NCBI RefSeq assembly: GCF_004295345.1
Contig: NZ_CP036200.1
Location: 3,659,501-3,723,500 of the forward strand
Length of the DNA: 64,000 nt
Origin: Shewanella maritima
GTDB taxonomy: Bacteria > Pseudomonadota > Gammaproteobacteria > Enterobacterales > Shewanellaceae
Direction of reading: 5' to 3'
In this document: positions 26,788-36,766 of the stretch, piece after piece
Position numbering within the stretch: the first letter of the stretch is position 1
Layout of the letters: each line of letters starts with the position of its first letter
Translations under genes and position numbers: made by a program
The notes under the pieces: generated by a model
What the model was told of the DNA's origin: nothing
Database searches by the model: none
What the model saw: the letters and a program-made list of their open reading frames with translations, nothing else

Positions 26788-27561
26788 ATGTTGGTATTGG
26801 TTTCACCAGCTAAAACCTTGGATTACGACAATCCAGCTATTACTGAGGCCTACACTGAGCCTAAGTTATTGGAGCACAGTCAGGCGTTGATTAATGTGTG
26901 TAAACAGTTATCTCCTGCTGATATCGCATCATTGATGAAGGTCAGCGATAAAATTGCAGCCCTTAACGTGGCGCGCTTTGGTGACTGGCAACCTGAGTTT
27001 AATCTTACTAACGCTAAGCAAGCCGTGTTTGCTTTTCGTGGTGACGTATACACAGGCTTTGACGCTGATAGCCTGAGCGATGAGCAGCAGCAATCAGCGC
27101 AAAAGCACTTGCGTATTCTTTCTGGCTTATACGGACTGTTGAAACCGCTGGATTTGATGATGCCATACCGTTTAGAAATGGGGACAAAACTGGAAAACCC
27201 ACGCGGTAAGAATTTATATGCGTTTTGGGGTGAGGTTATTACCGATGAAGTGAATCAGGCATTGGCTGAGCAAGGCGATGACATATTGGTTAATCTTGCT
27301 TCAAATGAGTATTTTAAAGCAGTTAAACCAAAGCTGGTGAAAGGGCAGATTGTCACGCCTGTATTTAAAGATTGTAAGAAAGGTCAGTACAAGGTTATTA
27401 GCTTTTTCGCTAAAAAAGCCCGCGGGTTAATGGCGCGCTATATTGTGGATAATCAGCTAACCGATATTGAGCAGTTAAAGCAATTTGATGTCGACGGATA
27501 CTATTACTCAAGCGAGCAATCAACTGAGTTAGAGCCTGTTTTTCTGCGTGAAGAGCGTTAG
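26788..27561 (+). CDS. yaaA: Peroxide stress protein YaaA (DUF328/UPF0246)
   Basis: A 257-residue protein, almost the length of E. coli YaaA (258). The start [17 protein letters not shown] and internal [18 protein letters not shown] with [11 protein letters not shown] and [16 protein letters not shown] are family hallmarks. In E. coli YaaA limits free intracellular iron during peroxide stress and so reduces Fenton damage. AAACGGAGTTTCC lies before the ATG. It is a single gene. Confidence 0.96.
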   Translation: MLVLVSPAKTLDYDNPAITEAYTEPKLLEHSQALINVCKQLSPADIASLMKVSDKIAALNVARFGDWQPEFNLTNAKQAVFAFRGDVYTGFDADSLSDEQQQSAQKHLRILSGLYGLLKPLDLMMPYRLEMGTKLENPRGKNLYAFWGEVITDEVNQALAEQGDDILVNLASNEYFKAVKPKLVKGQIVTPVFKDCKKGQYKVISFFAKKARGLMARYIVDNQLTDIEQLKQFDVDGYYYSSEQSTELEPVFLREER

Positions 27562-27588
27562 TTTCAAACTTTTAACTCTGAGTGAATT

Positions 27589-27619
27589 AAAAACGCCTTG
27601 TGAAGACACAAGGCGTTTT
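27589..27619 (+). terminator. Terminator after yaaA
   Basis: A 13-base-pair stem, AAAACGCCTTGTG / CACAAGGCGTTTT, with loop AAGA and trailing T; it may also serve the convergent peptidase. Confidence 0.9.
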
Positions 27620-27684
27620 TGTTTTAGGTCGAGACAAGGTAATTGAAGTTAACTAACCAGCTTTACCCCTTAGCTGCCCGAAAA

Positions 27685-29130
27685 TTATTTATCCTTGGCC
27701 AGAATAGGGCGCAGATCTATTTCAGATTGTGCCATGGTGTAAGCAAACTGAGCGTATACGGCAACATTTTGTGCAAGTGCGCTTGGCACGATTTTGTCTA
27801 ACGTGTCGTTAGGAGTGTGGTGGTAGTCAAAGTAATCGGTACCGTCCTGACGTAATGATGCCACTGGCACGCCATAGTTAGGTAGCATAGACACATCAGG
27901 GCCGCCATAGGCTTTATTGTTACCCATTTCTACACCGACGGTTTTCATTCCATGATGTTCTGCCAACACTTGCTCAAAGACCTGAGGGTTAACTTTGACA
28001 TCGAGCTGGTAAATCTTGCCGGCACCAAAATCGGATTCAGCAGCGATATAGTGTTTAGCTAACTCTTGCTCATGAGCTTTTGCGTAAGCTTTGCCACCAA
28101 TCAACCCAATCTCTTCTGCAGCGTATAACACTACGCGTACGGTTCGAGCTGGTTTTTTTGGTAAATCTTGGATTAGTTTGCCTGCGGCAGTCACAATAGC
28201 GACACCCGCTCCATCATCAATTGCACCTGTACCTTCATCCCATGAATCTAGATGAGCACCAATGAGTACAATCTCATCAGGTTTACTGCTACCAGTGACT
28301 TCGGCAATCACATTGTATGAAGTCGCTGTGCCCAAGTTTTTAGACGACATATCCAACGCTAACGTAATCTTGCTATCGCGCTTTAACATGGCATTGATTA
28401 GGTCAGCATCAGGGTTAGACATGGCGGCAGCAGGAATCTTTGCAACGCCTTGTTGGTAGCGCATCACACCTGTATGTGCCATACGGTCACTGTCGGTACC
28501 GATTGAGCGGATCACAATGGCAACAGCGCCTTTTTTAGCAGCCGCCACTGCGCCTTTTGAACGTCCACCCACTGTCATGCCATAGCCCTTACCATTGCGG
28601 TGGCGCTCTGTCTTGTGGTCGATGAAGACGATTTTATCTTTAACTAAACTAGGGTCGGCAGCCTCAAGTGCAGCTAGGCTATCAAAACGAACGATTTGAG
28701 CTTCAATACCACCTTTTGGTGTGGCAACACTACCACCTAAAGCAGTAATAACTAAAGGTTGAGCAAATGGGGCTGTAATACTGGCGTTAGCATAGCCGCG
28801 CTCCCAAACAGGGACTTGCACCGCTTCTTTATAGACTTTGTCAAAACCTAGGCTATTAAGTTTATTCATCGCCCATTCTACTGCAATAAGGTCTTTGTCT
28901 GTGCCAGCTAAACGCGGGCCTACCTCTACGGTAAGTGATTCAACAAGATCATACGCTAAATTAGAATTTAGTGCTTTTTGAGCCAATTCTTGATTAACAA
29001 GCGCATTTTGCGATGTTTGGTTTGTTATTTGGCTGCTAGATGTATTGTCAGAAGTGTTACTAGGGTGTTGGCAGCCAACCGTAAGGCCTAAAAAGAGCAC
29101 TGATAGGACTACAAAAGCATTGTGTTTCAT
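27685..29130 (-). CDS. M28-family zinc aminopeptidase/carboxypeptidase, lipoprotein
   Basis: A 481-residue protein with a type II signal peptide ending LTVGC (lipobox, Cys20), then a long Ser/Thr/Gln-rich spacer. A PA-domain insert is likely in the 120-260 region. The M28 catalytic domain follows with zinc-site motifs: GAHLDSWDEGTGAIDDGAG (His-Asp and Asp) and VVLYAAEEIGLIG (Glu-Glu), plus HHTPNDTLDKI for the last ligand. The layout is that of the PGCP/carboxypeptidase Q-like group, which acts on short peptides or dipeptides. It is probably anchored to the outer membrane facing the periplasm. It is divergent from the ArsR-type regulator. Confidence 0.9.
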   Translation of the reverse strand: MKHNAFVVLSVLFLGLTVGCQHPSNTSDNTSSSQITNQTSQNALVNQELAQKALNSNLAYDLVESLTVEVGPRLAGTDKDLIAVEWAMNKLNSLGFDKVYKEAVQVPVWERGYANASITAPFAQPLVITALGGSVATPKGGIEAQIVRFDSLAALEAADPSLVKDKIVFIDHKTERHRNGKGYGMTVGGRSKGAVAAAKKGAVAIVIRSIGTDSDRMAHTGVMRYQQGVAKIPAAAMSNPDADLINAMLKRDSKITLALDMSSKNLGTATSYNVIAEVTGSSKPDEIVLIGAHLDSWDEGTGAIDDGAGVAIVTAAGKLIQDLPKKPARTVRVVLYAAEEIGLIGGKAYAKAHEQELAKHYIAAESDFGAGKIYQLDVKVNPQVFEQVLAEHHGMKTVGVEMGNNKAYGGPDVSMLPNYGVPVASLRQDGTDYFDYHHTPNDTLDKIVPSALAQNVAVYAQFAYTMAQSEIDLRPILAKDK

Positions 29131-29264
29131 GATTTTCCTTTCATTTTATTATCTAAGTCTCACTTTTTTTTACAATCTAACAAAAAGTGTGCTTCATGTC
29201 CCGACTCTATTTTTAAGGTAACGCTATATTAGGCTTGGGTTAGTTGAGGAGATAGAAGAAAGTC

Positions 29265-29561
29265 ATGAACATAGAAAAAATGCAGCAGCAAGCAGATTCT
29301 GCCGTCGTGTTGTTAAAAGCATTAGCCAACGAGCGCAGACTGTTTATTTTGTGTCATTTATTGAACGAAGGGGAAATGTGTGTAGGTGAGATGAACAAGA
29401 AACTGGGTTTAAGCCAGTCAGCTTTGTCTCAACATTTAGCGTGGTTAAGAAAAGACGATCTCGTTTGTACTCGTAAAGAAGCGCAAACGGTTTTTTATTC
29501 CCTGAAAAGTTCCGAGGTTCGCGAGTTAATCCAAGTTTTGGATAACATGTACTGCCATTAG
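29265..29561 (+). CDS. ArsR-family regulator of the YgaV/BigR/SqrR type
   Basis: A 98-residue winged-helix protein. The core (LLKALANERRLFILCHLLNEG, then LSQSALSQHLAWLRKDDLV) is ArsR-like. C30, in ILC, and C97, in YCH at the end, match in position the pair of cysteines that sense persulfides in SqrR/BigR/YgaV, as does the ending YC(P/H). C39 and C68 are extra. These regulators respond to sulfide or polysulfide and control sulfide-oxidising genes. No such gene lies next to this one. GGAG lies before the ATG. Family call is strong; the YgaV-type assignment is from the two cysteines and similar ends. Confidence 0.8.
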   Translation: MNIEKMQQQADSAVVLLKALANERRLFILCHLLNEGEMCVGEMNKKLGLSQSALSQHLAWLRKDDLVCTRKEAQTVFYSLKSSEVRELIQVLDNMYCH

Positions 29562-29606
29562 TATTATAAAGGAATCGTTTTTTTAAGCTAATTAACCCGC
29601 TATTAG

Positions 29607-29653
29607 CGCCTTGATACCTGTGGATCAGCCACAGCATATTGAGGCGTTTTTTT
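29607..29653 (+). terminator. Terminator after the ArsR-type gene
   Basis: A long broken stem: outer CGCC / GGCG, inner CTGTGG / CCACAG, with A/T pairs between, and seven T on the plus strand. Confidence 0.78.
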
Positions 29654-29734
29654 ATGGTTGGGATATTAGCCCTATTCGTATTATTGCTTAAAACTGCTGT
29701 TGAGCAAGGTATAGGGCAAAAAACAGGCAAAAAA

Positions 29735-29760
29735 AAACCGACTATAAAGTCGGTTTTTTG
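29735..29760 (-). terminator. Terminator after rpsT
   Basis: The stem AAAACCGACT / AGTCGGTTTT with loop ATAA, about 17 bases past the rpsT stop, with T on the minus strand. Confidence 0.88.
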
Positions 29761-29776
29761 CATTTATCAACAAAAA

Positions 29777-30040
29777 TTAAGCAAGAGCTTTGATTTTTGC
29801 ATTTAGACGCGCTTTTTGACGAGCAGCTTTATTCTTGTGAATAAGGCCTTTAGTCGCCATACGGTCAACAATTGGTTGTGCAACTGCGAACGCTTCGGTA
29901 GCCGCTTTGTGGTCACCGCTTTGGATAGCAGCGATAACTTTTTTAACGTAAGTACGTAACATAGAGCGACGGCTTGCGTTATGCTGACGACGCTTTTCAG
30001 ATTGAAGCGCGCGCTTCTTTGCAGACTTGCTATTAGCCAA
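29777..30040 (-). CDS. rpsT: 30S ribosomal protein S20 (TTG start)
   Basis: An 87-residue basic protein reading (M)[17 protein letters not shown] and so on, exactly the S20 length. The start codon is TTG at 30040, directly after AGGAG with eight bases between. The only in-frame ATG/GTG-type start lies 22 codons upstream and would add a non-conserved stretch, so TTG is the real start. E. coli rpsT also starts with UUG, where it is linked to feedback control by S20 itself. It is divergent from murJ, as in E. coli, where rpsT lies upstream of the ribF-ileS group. Confidence 0.95.
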   Translation of the reverse strand: MANSKSAKKRALQSEKRRQHNASRRSMLRTYVKKVIAAIQSGDHKAATEAFAVAQPIVDRMATKGLIHKNKAARQKARLNAKIKALA

Positions 30041-30298
30041 GGTGCAACTCCTAAAAACTGGATTTGATACTTTTAAAGGCCGAGGAATATGCCTGCTTTT
30101 AACCATTTTGTCAATGGTTATGTTGGAATAATCGTCATATCAACAAATTATTCACTCGAGCATGCTTATCTTCAACCCAACTCGTGTAAAATGTGGCGCA
30201 ATTCTACCAGCTCTTGCGCTCGCGGGACAGGGTTGGAAAGCAATATTTGTCATAAATTCGATTATTTTTTGAAGCATTCGCATCATGGTGGAGGCCAA

Positions 30299-31858
30299 TT
30301 GAGCAAAAAATTGTTTAAATCAGGGATGATAGTCAGTTCGATGACGCTGATTTCTCGGGTTCTTGGCTTGATCCGAGATGTTGTTATTGCCAACTTAATG
30401 GGAGCGGGCAGTCAAGCTGACGTATTTATTTTTGCCAATAAAATCCCTAATTTTCTGCGCAGATTGTTTGCTGAGGGCGCATTTGCGCAAGCATTTGTGC
30501 CAGTTTTAACCGAGTATCAAGAGAAACACACGGCAGAAGAAACCCGTGAGTTGCTCAGTAAAGTGGCGGGGACATTAGGGCTACTTGTTTCTATTGTGAC
30601 TTTATTTGGTGTTATTGGATCGCCAATTTTGGCCGCATTATTTGGCGGTGGTTGGTTTATGGAGTGGCTTAATGATGGGCCTGAAGCCGACAAGTACCTG
30701 CAAGCGCAGTTGATGCTAAAAATCACTTTTCCCTACCTCTGGTTTATTACGTTTACCGCGCTGGCTGGCAGTATCTTAAATACCCGTGGTCGTTTTGCTG
30801 TTAGTGCTTTTACTCCTGTCTTCTTGAATATTTCAATTATTGCATTTGCCATATCGTACGCCCCTACGCTGCAGAGCCCTGAAATTGGCCTCGCCTGGGG
30901 TGTTTTTGTGGGTGGTTTAGTGCAGTTTTTGTTTCAGATTCCTTTCCTGGCGCGTGAAAAAGCACTAGTAAAGCCAAGTTGGGGCTGGAATCATCCTGGT
31001 GTTGTAAAAATTAAGACCTTAATGATCCCCGCGCTATTTGGCGTGTCGGTGTCGCAAATAAACTTATTACTCGATACTTTCATCGCCAGCTTTTTAATGT
31101 CTAGTTCGATCAGTTGGTTGTATTATTCAGACCGTTTACTTGAGTTTCCGCTGGGATTATTTGGTATTGCAATTGCCACGGTTATCTTGCCTGCGTTGTC
31201 TAAAAAACACGTAAATGCGGAAGGGGAAGCGTTTAAGCAAACGATGGATTGGGGCATTAAAGCTATTCTATTGTTGGGTGCTCCTGCGATGATGGGACTC
31301 ATTGTGTTAGCTCAGCCCATGCTAATGGTGCTATTTATGCGCGGCGCGTTTACCGTTGAAGACACTCAAATGGCGTCTTACAGCCTAATGGCTTATGGCA
31401 CCGGCTTATTGAGCTTTATGATGATCAAGGTATTGGCTCCTGGTTACTATTCGCGTCAAGACACCAAAACGCCGGTGCGCTATGGCATTATCGCCATGAT
31501 TAGTAATATGGGCTTTAACCTTATTTTTGCCATTCCGTTTGGCTATGTTGGCTTGGCGATCGCGACATCGTTATCAGCGTTACTAAATGCTGCCATGCTT
31601 TATCGAGGTTTACATAAACTCGGTGTGTACCAAATTAACGCCTCTACATTAAAGTTTGCGCTTCAGGTTATGAGTGCAACAGCAGTAATGGTTGCAGTTA
31701 TTGTTTACTATTTACCTAGCGAGCTACAGTGGCTTGATTGGGCATTTTCCCAACGGGCGTTGACTCTTGGCGCACTTATTATTGGTGGTGCGACTGTATA
31801 CTTATTAAGCTTAGTCGCTTTTGGGGTAAGAATTAGGCACCTTAAGCAGGCGGTTTAA
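30299..31858 (+). CDS. murJ: Lipid II flippase MurJ (MviN)
   Basis: A 519-residue polytopic membrane protein with about 14 membrane segments, close to E. coli MurJ (511). It begins LSKKLFKSGMIVSSMTLISR and has VLGLIRDVVIANLMGAG, RRLFAEGAFAQAFVPV and NAAMLYRGL. It flips lipid II across the inner membrane for peptidoglycan synthesis. The start is TTG at 30299, with GGAGG five bases upstream; the frame is open to 30089 but that stretch (including low-complexity residues) is not conserved. It precedes ribF by 75 bases. Confidence 0.95.
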   Translation: MSKKLFKSGMIVSSMTLISRVLGLIRDVVIANLMGAGSQADVFIFANKIPNFLRRLFAEGAFAQAFVPVLTEYQEKHTAEETRELLSKVAGTLGLLVSIVTLFGVIGSPILAALFGGGWFMEWLNDGPEADKYLQAQLMLKITFPYLWFITFTALAGSILNTRGRFAVSAFTPVFLNISIIAFAISYAPTLQSPEIGLAWGVFVGGLVQFLFQIPFLAREKALVKPSWGWNHPGVVKIKTLMIPALFGVSVSQINLLLDTFIASFLMSSSISWLYYSDRLLEFPLGLFGIAIATVILPALSKKHVNAEGEAFKQTMDWGIKAILLLGAPAMMGLIVLAQPMLMVLFMRGAFTVEDTQMASYSLMAYGTGLLSFMMIKVLAPGYYSRQDTKTPVRYGIIAMISNMGFNLIFAIPFGYVGLAIATSLSALLNAAMLYRGLHKLGVYQINASTLKFALQVMSATAVMVAVIVYYLPSELQWLDWAFSQRALTLGALIIGGATVYLLSLVAFGVRIRHLKQAV

Positions 31859-31933
31859 TGTGCTTGTGCCTTTATGTATGGCTCGGTTTGGGTATATAAT
31901 CTGCCGATTTGAAATAATTAGAATCTAGGTGTA

Positions 31934-32869
31934 ATGGAATTAATTCGCGGCATACACAATATTTCACCATCACATCATGGTTGTGTGCTTACCATAGGTA
32001 ACTTCGACGGAGTGCACCGTGGCCACGCCCAAGTGATTAAAAATTTGGTGGAAAAAGCCCAACATTTTCAATTGCCCGCGATGCTAATGACATTCGAGCC
32101 ACAGCCTCGAGAGTTGTTCTTAGGTGACAAAGCGCCTGCTCGATTAAGCTTGTTGCGCGACAAAATTAGTTTGCTTGATGAATTAGGTATTGAGCGCCTA
32201 ATTTGTGTGAATTTCACGCCATCGTTTGCCCAGCAGCCTGCCGATCAATTTATCGAAGATTTATTGGTAAAAAAGCTTGGAGTGAAATACCTAGTCGTCG
32301 GCGATGACTTTTGTTTTGGCAAAGGCCGCGAAGGCAACTTTGAAATGTTAGTACATGCCGGGGCCAAGTTCGGTTTTACCGTGGTGAGTACACAAAGCTT
32401 TTTAGTTGGTTCGCAGCGTGTTAGTTCAACGGCGGTGCGAGAGCAATTAGCATTAGGAAACCTTGAGCAAGCAAGGCGTTTGCTAGGTCATCCTTATATG
32501 TTAAGTGGTCGCGTGGCCCACGGGCAAAAGATTGGCCGCACCATAGGTTTTCCGACTGCTAACGTTGCGTTAAAAAGGCAAGTTGTGCCTGTTCGCGGCG
32601 TGTATGCGGTAAAGCTACGCTGGCAAGATAGCGATGAATATGAAGGTGTAGCGAATGTTGGCTACCGCCCGACAGTGCAAGGGCAGAAATGCCAATTAGA
32701 GGTTCATCTTTTTGACTTTGAAGGTGACCTTTATGGCAAGCGAGTTGAAGTTGAGTTGGTGGCGAAAATTCGCGACGAGCAACCATTTAGCTCGCTTGAT
32801 GCGCTAAAAAAACAGATTTTGAATGATGCAAATGAAGCGCGCGCTTTGTTTGGCAATGATGCAAGTTGA
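31934..32869 (+). CDS. ribF: Bifunctional riboflavin kinase / FAD synthetase
   Basis: A 311-residue enzyme (E. coli RibF is 313). The N-terminal nucleotidyltransferase begins with LTIGNFDGVHRGHAQVI (the HGH-type ATP loop), and residues from about 184 form the riboflavin kinase barrel (GRVAHGQKIGRTIGFPTANV, GVANVGYRPT). It makes FMN and then FAD from riboflavin. It is 33 bases before ileS in the conserved ribF-ileS-lspA-fkpB-ispH group. Confidence 0.97.
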   Translation: MELIRGIHNISPSHHGCVLTIGNFDGVHRGHAQVIKNLVEKAQHFQLPAMLMTFEPQPRELFLGDKAPARLSLLRDKISLLDELGIERLICVNFTPSFAQQPADQFIEDLLVKKLGVKYLVVGDDFCFGKGREGNFEMLVHAGAKFGFTVVSTQSFLVGSQRVSSTAVREQLALGNLEQARRLLGHPYMLSGRVAHGQKIGRTIGFPTANVALKRQVVPVRGVYAVKLRWQDSDEYEGVANVGYRPTVQGQKCQLEVHLFDFEGDLYGKRVEVELVAKIRDEQPFSSLDALKKQILNDANEARALFGNDAS

Positions 32870-32902
32870 TAAATTCAGCTTTAAATTAACGGTATAGGAT
32901 CA

Positions 32903-35722
32903 ATGAGCGACTATAAACCTACTCTAAACTTGCCGGAAACAGAGTTTCCGATGCGTGGTAATTTGGCTAATCGTGAGCCAAAAATGCTAAATCGCTGGAC
33001 TGAAGATGGTCTTTATCAAAAGATCCGTGACAGCCGCAGTGGTCGTGACCCGTTTATTCTTCACGACGGCCCACCTTATGCTAACGGTAGCATTCATATT
33101 GGTCACTCTGTTAATAAGATCCTTAAAGACATTATTGTTAAAGCTAAGACGATGTCTGGCTTTGATGCGCCTTATATTCCAGGCTGGGACTGCCATGGTC
33201 TACCAATTGAGCTTAAAGTTGAGCAAAAGGTTGGTAAGCCAGGTCACAAAATCTCTGCTGCTGAGTTTAGAGAAGAGTGTCGTAAGTACGCTAAGACGCA
33301 AGTTGAAGGTCAACGCGATGACTTCGTGCGTTTAGGTGTGTTAGCCGACTGGAACAAGCCTTACCTCACCATGGATTATGCAACTGAAGCCAACATTGTA
33401 CGCTCACTTGCTAAGGTAATTGATAGTGGTCACCTACATAAAGGTGTAAAACCAGTTCACTGGTGTACTGACTGTGGCTCTGCGCTTGCTGAAGCTGAAG
33501 TTGAATATGAAGATAAAACCTCTCCAGCGATTGATGTTGCCTTTAATGCCGTAGAGCCACAAGCTGTTGCAGCTAAGTTTGGCGCTGAGGTGACTGGCGA
33601 TATCGCTATGGTTATCTGGACCACAACTCCGTGGACTTTGCCTGCTAACCGCGCACTATCAATCAGCCCTGATTTAGATTACACCCTGGTTGAGTTTACT
33701 AAAGAAGATGAAACTAAAACGCTTATTCTAGCGCAAGTACTAGTTGAGTCTTGTCTAGAGCGTTTTGGCGCTGAGTCGCATAAAGTGCTGGGTGAAGTGA
33801 AAGGCGCTGAGCTTGAGCTAATGCGCTTTAACCATCCGTTTTATAGCTTTGACGTGCCAGCTATTTTGGGCGATCACGTAACAACAGATGCAGGTACTGG
33901 TGTGGTTCACACAGCGCCTGGTCACGGTCAAGATGACTTTGTGGTTGGCCAAAAGTACAACCTTGAAGTGGCAAACCCAGTTGGTGACAACGGTGTGTAT
34001 AAGCCTGACACGGAGATCTTCGCAGGTCAGCACGTATTTAAAGCTAACAAAGCGATTGTAGAGCTGTTAGCTGAAAAAGGCGTATTGCTGCACCATGAAA
34101 ACTATCGCCACAGCTACCCACATTGCTGGCGCCATAAAACACCGATTATCTTCCGCGCAACACCGCAATGGTTCATTTCTATGGACAACAATGGTTTGCG
34201 TAGCAATGCCTTATCTGAAATCGAAAAAACGCAATGGTTACCAGATTGGGGTCAAAGCCGTATTGAGAAGATGGTTGAGAATCGCCCGGACTGGTGTATC
34301 TCACGTCAGCGTACTTGGGGTGTACCGATCACCTTGTTTGTTCATCGCGAAACCGAAGAGTTACATCCTGATAGCGTCTCGCTAATGGAACGTGTTGCGC
34401 ACCGTATTGAGCAGCAAGGCATTCAAGCTTGGTGGGATTTAGACGCCTCGGAATTATTAGGTGATGAAGCTGAGCAGTACCGTAAAGTGACTGACACATT
34501 AGATGTATGGTACGACTCTGGTTCGACGTTCTCATCAGTAGTTGATTCGCGTCCTGAATTTAATGGTCACGGCGTTGATTTATATCTTGAAGGTAGCGAC
34601 CAACATCGCGGTTGGTTTATGTCATCATTGATGATCTCAACTGCAATGAATGGCAAAGCACCATACAAGCAAGTGCTAACTCACGGCTTTACTGTAGACG
34701 GTAAGGGCAGAAAGATGTCTAAGTCTATTGGTAACGTGATCACGCCGTTACAAGTGACTAATAAATTAGGTGCCGACATCCTACGTCTATGGGTTGCTGC
34801 GACTGATTACAGCGGTGAAATGACGGTATCTGATGAAATTCTAAACCGTAGTGCTGATGCTTATCGTCGTATTCGTAACACGGCACGTTTCTTATTGGCT
34901 AACTTGAATGGCTTTAACCCTGAAACTGATATGGTTGCGCCGCAAGATATGGTGGCACTGGATCGCTGGGTTGTGCGCCGCGCTGCTGCGCTGCAAGAAG
35001 AAATTATTGCTGCCTACGATCAGTACAATTTCCATCAAGTGACGCAAAAGTTAATGCAGTTCTGCTCGGTTGAGCTAGGTTCATTCTACCTAGACATCAT
35101 TAAAGACCGTCAGTACACAGCTAAAGCAGAAGGTCATGCTCGTCGTAGTTGTCAATCTGCGCTGTACCACATTGCCGAGGCTATGGTGCGCTGGATGACG
35201 CCAATCTTGAGCTTCACAGCTGATGAAGTGTGGCAGTTACTTCCAGGTGAGCGCGGTGAGTATGTGTTTACTGAAGAATGGTACCAAGGTTTAGAGTCGG
35301 TCACTGTTGAAAACGATTTAAGTGACGAATATTGGCAGCAACTACTGACTGTACGTACTGAAGTAAACAAGGTGATTGAGCAAGCTCGTCGTGATAAGCG
35401 CATTGGTGGTTCACTCGAAGCTAACGTAACGCTTTACGCTGATGCTGAGTTAAAACAAGCGTTAGCTAAAGTGGGCGACGAGTTGCGTTTTGTATTGCTA
35501 ACTTCAGGCGTGACGGTGGTTGACTTAGACCAAGCTGGTGCAGACGCAGTTGAAACTGAGTTAGCAAACCTTAAGCTTGCTGTGGCCAAGAGCGAAGCAC
35601 ACAAATGTGAACGCTGCTGGCATTACCGCGATGAAGTCGGTTCAATCGAAGCGCATCCAACACTATGTCAACGCTGTGTAACCAATATCGAAGGTGACGG
35701 CGAGAAGCGTGACTTTGCATAA
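32903..35722 (+). CDS. ileS: Isoleucyl-tRNA synthetase
   Basis: A 939-residue class I synthetase (E. coli IleS is 938). HIGHSVNK (HIGH-type motif) near residue 68 and KMSKS near 600 mark the catalytic domain; the editing domain lies between. The C-terminal zinc-binding Cys pairs are seen in [13 protein letters not shown] and LCQRCVTN. This layout is the eubacterial, mupirocin-sensitive type. It is co-transcribed with lspA ten bases on. Confidence 0.98.
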   Translation: MSDYKPTLNLPETEFPMRGNLANREPKMLNRWTEDGLYQKIRDSRSGRDPFILHDGPPYANGSIHIGHSVNKILKDIIVKAKTMSGFDAPYIPGWDCHGLPIELKVEQKVGKPGHKISAAEFREECRKYAKTQVEGQRDDFVRLGVLADWNKPYLTMDYATEANIVRSLAKVIDSGHLHKGVKPVHWCTDCGSALAEAEVEYEDKTSPAIDVAFNAVEPQAVAAKFGAEVTGDIAMVIWTTTPWTLPANRALSISPDLDYTLVEFTKEDETKTLILAQVLVESCLERFGAESHKVLGEVKGAELELMRFNHPFYSFDVPAILGDHVTTDAGTGVVHTAPGHGQDDFVVGQKYNLEVANPVGDNGVYKPDTEIFAGQHVFKANKAIVELLAEKGVLLHHENYRHSYPHCWRHKTPIIFRATPQWFISMDNNGLRSNALSEIEKTQWLPDWGQSRIEKMVENRPDWCISRQRTWGVPITLFVHRETEELHPDSVSLMERVAHRIEQQGIQAWWDLDASELLGDEAEQYRKVTDTLDVWYDSGSTFSSVVDSRPEFNGHGVDLYLEGSDQHRGWFMSSLMISTAMNGKAPYKQVLTHGFTVDGKGRKMSKSIGNVITPLQVTNKLGADILRLWVAATDYSGEMTVSDEILNRSADAYRRIRNTARFLLANLNGFNPETDMVAPQDMVALDRWVVRRAAALQEEIIAAYDQYNFHQVTQKLMQFCSVELGSFYLDIIKDRQYTAKAEGHARRSCQSALYHIAEAMVRWMTPILSFTADEVWQLLPGERGEYVFTEEWYQGLESVTVENDLSDEYWQQLLTVRTEVNKVIEQARRDKRIGGSLEANVTLYADAELKQALAKVGDELRFVLLTSGVTVVDLDQAGADAVETELANLKLAVAKSEAHKCERCWHYRDEVGSIEAHPTLCQRCVTNIEGDGEKRDFA

Positions 35723-35731
35723 GGACTAACA

Positions 35732-36247
35732 ATGCCTCTTAAGTTAATGGAAAGTGGCATTCGTTGGTACTGGGTAGCTGTATTAGCCTTTGTGGCTGAT
35801 CAGCTATCAAAGCAATGGGTGTTAGCAAATTTCGAGCTGTACGAGCGTGTACAGCTTCTACCTTTTTTTAACTTTACCTACGTACAAAATCCAGGTGCAG
35901 CATTTAGCTTTTTAAGTGAAGCGGGTGGCTGGCAGCGTTGGTTTTTTGCCATTATCGCGATTGGTTTTAGCGTGGTATTGACTTACTGGCTGCGTAAGCA
36001 ACCAGCCAGTATGTGGCGCGCTAATTTGGCATACACCCTTATTATTGGTGGCGCCTTAGGTAATTTAGTTGATCGCTTGATGCATGGTTTTGTGGTCGAC
36101 TTCTTAGATTTTTACTGGAATACCAGTCATTTCCCTGCATTTAATATTGCGGACTCTGCTATTTTCGTTGGTGCAGTACTCATCATCTGGGAATCATTCA
36201 GCGCTGAAAATCAAGACTCCGGTAACGAAAAAGCCAAAAAAAGCTAG
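35732..36247 (+). CDS. lspA: Lipoprotein signal peptidase (signal peptidase II)
   Basis: A 171-residue inner-membrane protease with four hydrophobic segments. The catalytic aspartates are in GALGNLVDRLMHGFVVDF and FNIADSAIFVG. YVQNPGAAFSFL is the other family motif. It cleaves the signal peptides of prolipoproteins, so it processes the lipoproteins predicted elsewhere in this window (27685-29130 and 52770-53258). A short basic tail (NEKAKKS) ends it. Confidence 0.97.
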   Translation: MPLKLMESGIRWYWVAVLAFVADQLSKQWVLANFELYERVQLLPFFNFTYVQNPGAAFSFLSEAGGWQRWFFAIIAIGFSVVLTYWLRKQPASMWRANLAYTLIIGGALGNLVDRLMHGFVVDFLDFYWNTSHFPAFNIADSAIFVGAVLIIWESFSAENQDSGNEKAKKS

Positions 36248-36280
36248 CCGAGTAAAATAGCTAAACAACAAGAATAACAA

Positions 36281-36721
36281 GTGAGTGATAGTATGTCTGA
36301 AGTCTCTGCCATTGTTTGTCATATGAATATCAAGCTAGAAGACGGCTCGACCGCTGATAGCACTCAGGCTTCAGGTAAGCCAGCTAAGTTAAACTTAGGC
36401 GATCAGAGTTTGAGCCCAGCTTTTGAAGCCCAGATTAAAGCGCTAAAAGCAGGAGACAAGCATACCTTTACGCTTGAGCCTATTGATGCCTTTGGTGAGT
36501 CGAACCCGGATGCTATTCATCACTTAGACCGTAGCCGTTTCCCTGCCGATATGAAACTGGAAGAGGGCGTGATTGTCAGTTTCGCAGGGCCTGGCGGCAG
36601 CGAAATTCCGGGTATCGTTAGAAACCTTGCTGGTGACTCGGTGACAGTTGACTTAAATCATCCGCTAGCGGGTCACAAGGTAACTTTTGAGCTTGACGTG
36701 GTTGAAGTATTAACCCAATAG
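36281..36721 (+). CDS. fkpB: FKBP-type peptidyl-prolyl isomerase FkpB (SlpA)
   Basis: A 146-residue SlyD-like FKBP (E. coli FkpB is 149). The start MSDSMSEVSAIVCHMNIKLEDG aligns position for position with E. coli [22 protein letters not shown], which supports the GTG at 36281 over the ATG four codons on. GDKHTFTLEPIDAFG and DLNHPLAGHKVTF are FKBP features. It lacks the metal-binding tail seen in the slyD product. It is in the lspA-ispH group. Confidence 0.93.
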   Translation: MSDSMSEVSAIVCHMNIKLEDGSTADSTQASGKPAKLNLGDQSLSPAFEAQIKALKAGDKHTFTLEPIDAFGESNPDAIHHLDRSRFPADMKLEEGVIVSFAGPGGSEIPGIVRNLAGDSVTVDLNHPLAGHKVTFELDVVEVLTQ

Positions 36722-36766
36722 GAATTGAACCAAGACGACTAGCGGTAAGCTAGTAGGACTAACCAT

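Noticed and set aside
29344..29763. 139-codon minus-strand frame
   Set aside because: Overlaps the ArsR-type gene antisense and two terminators.
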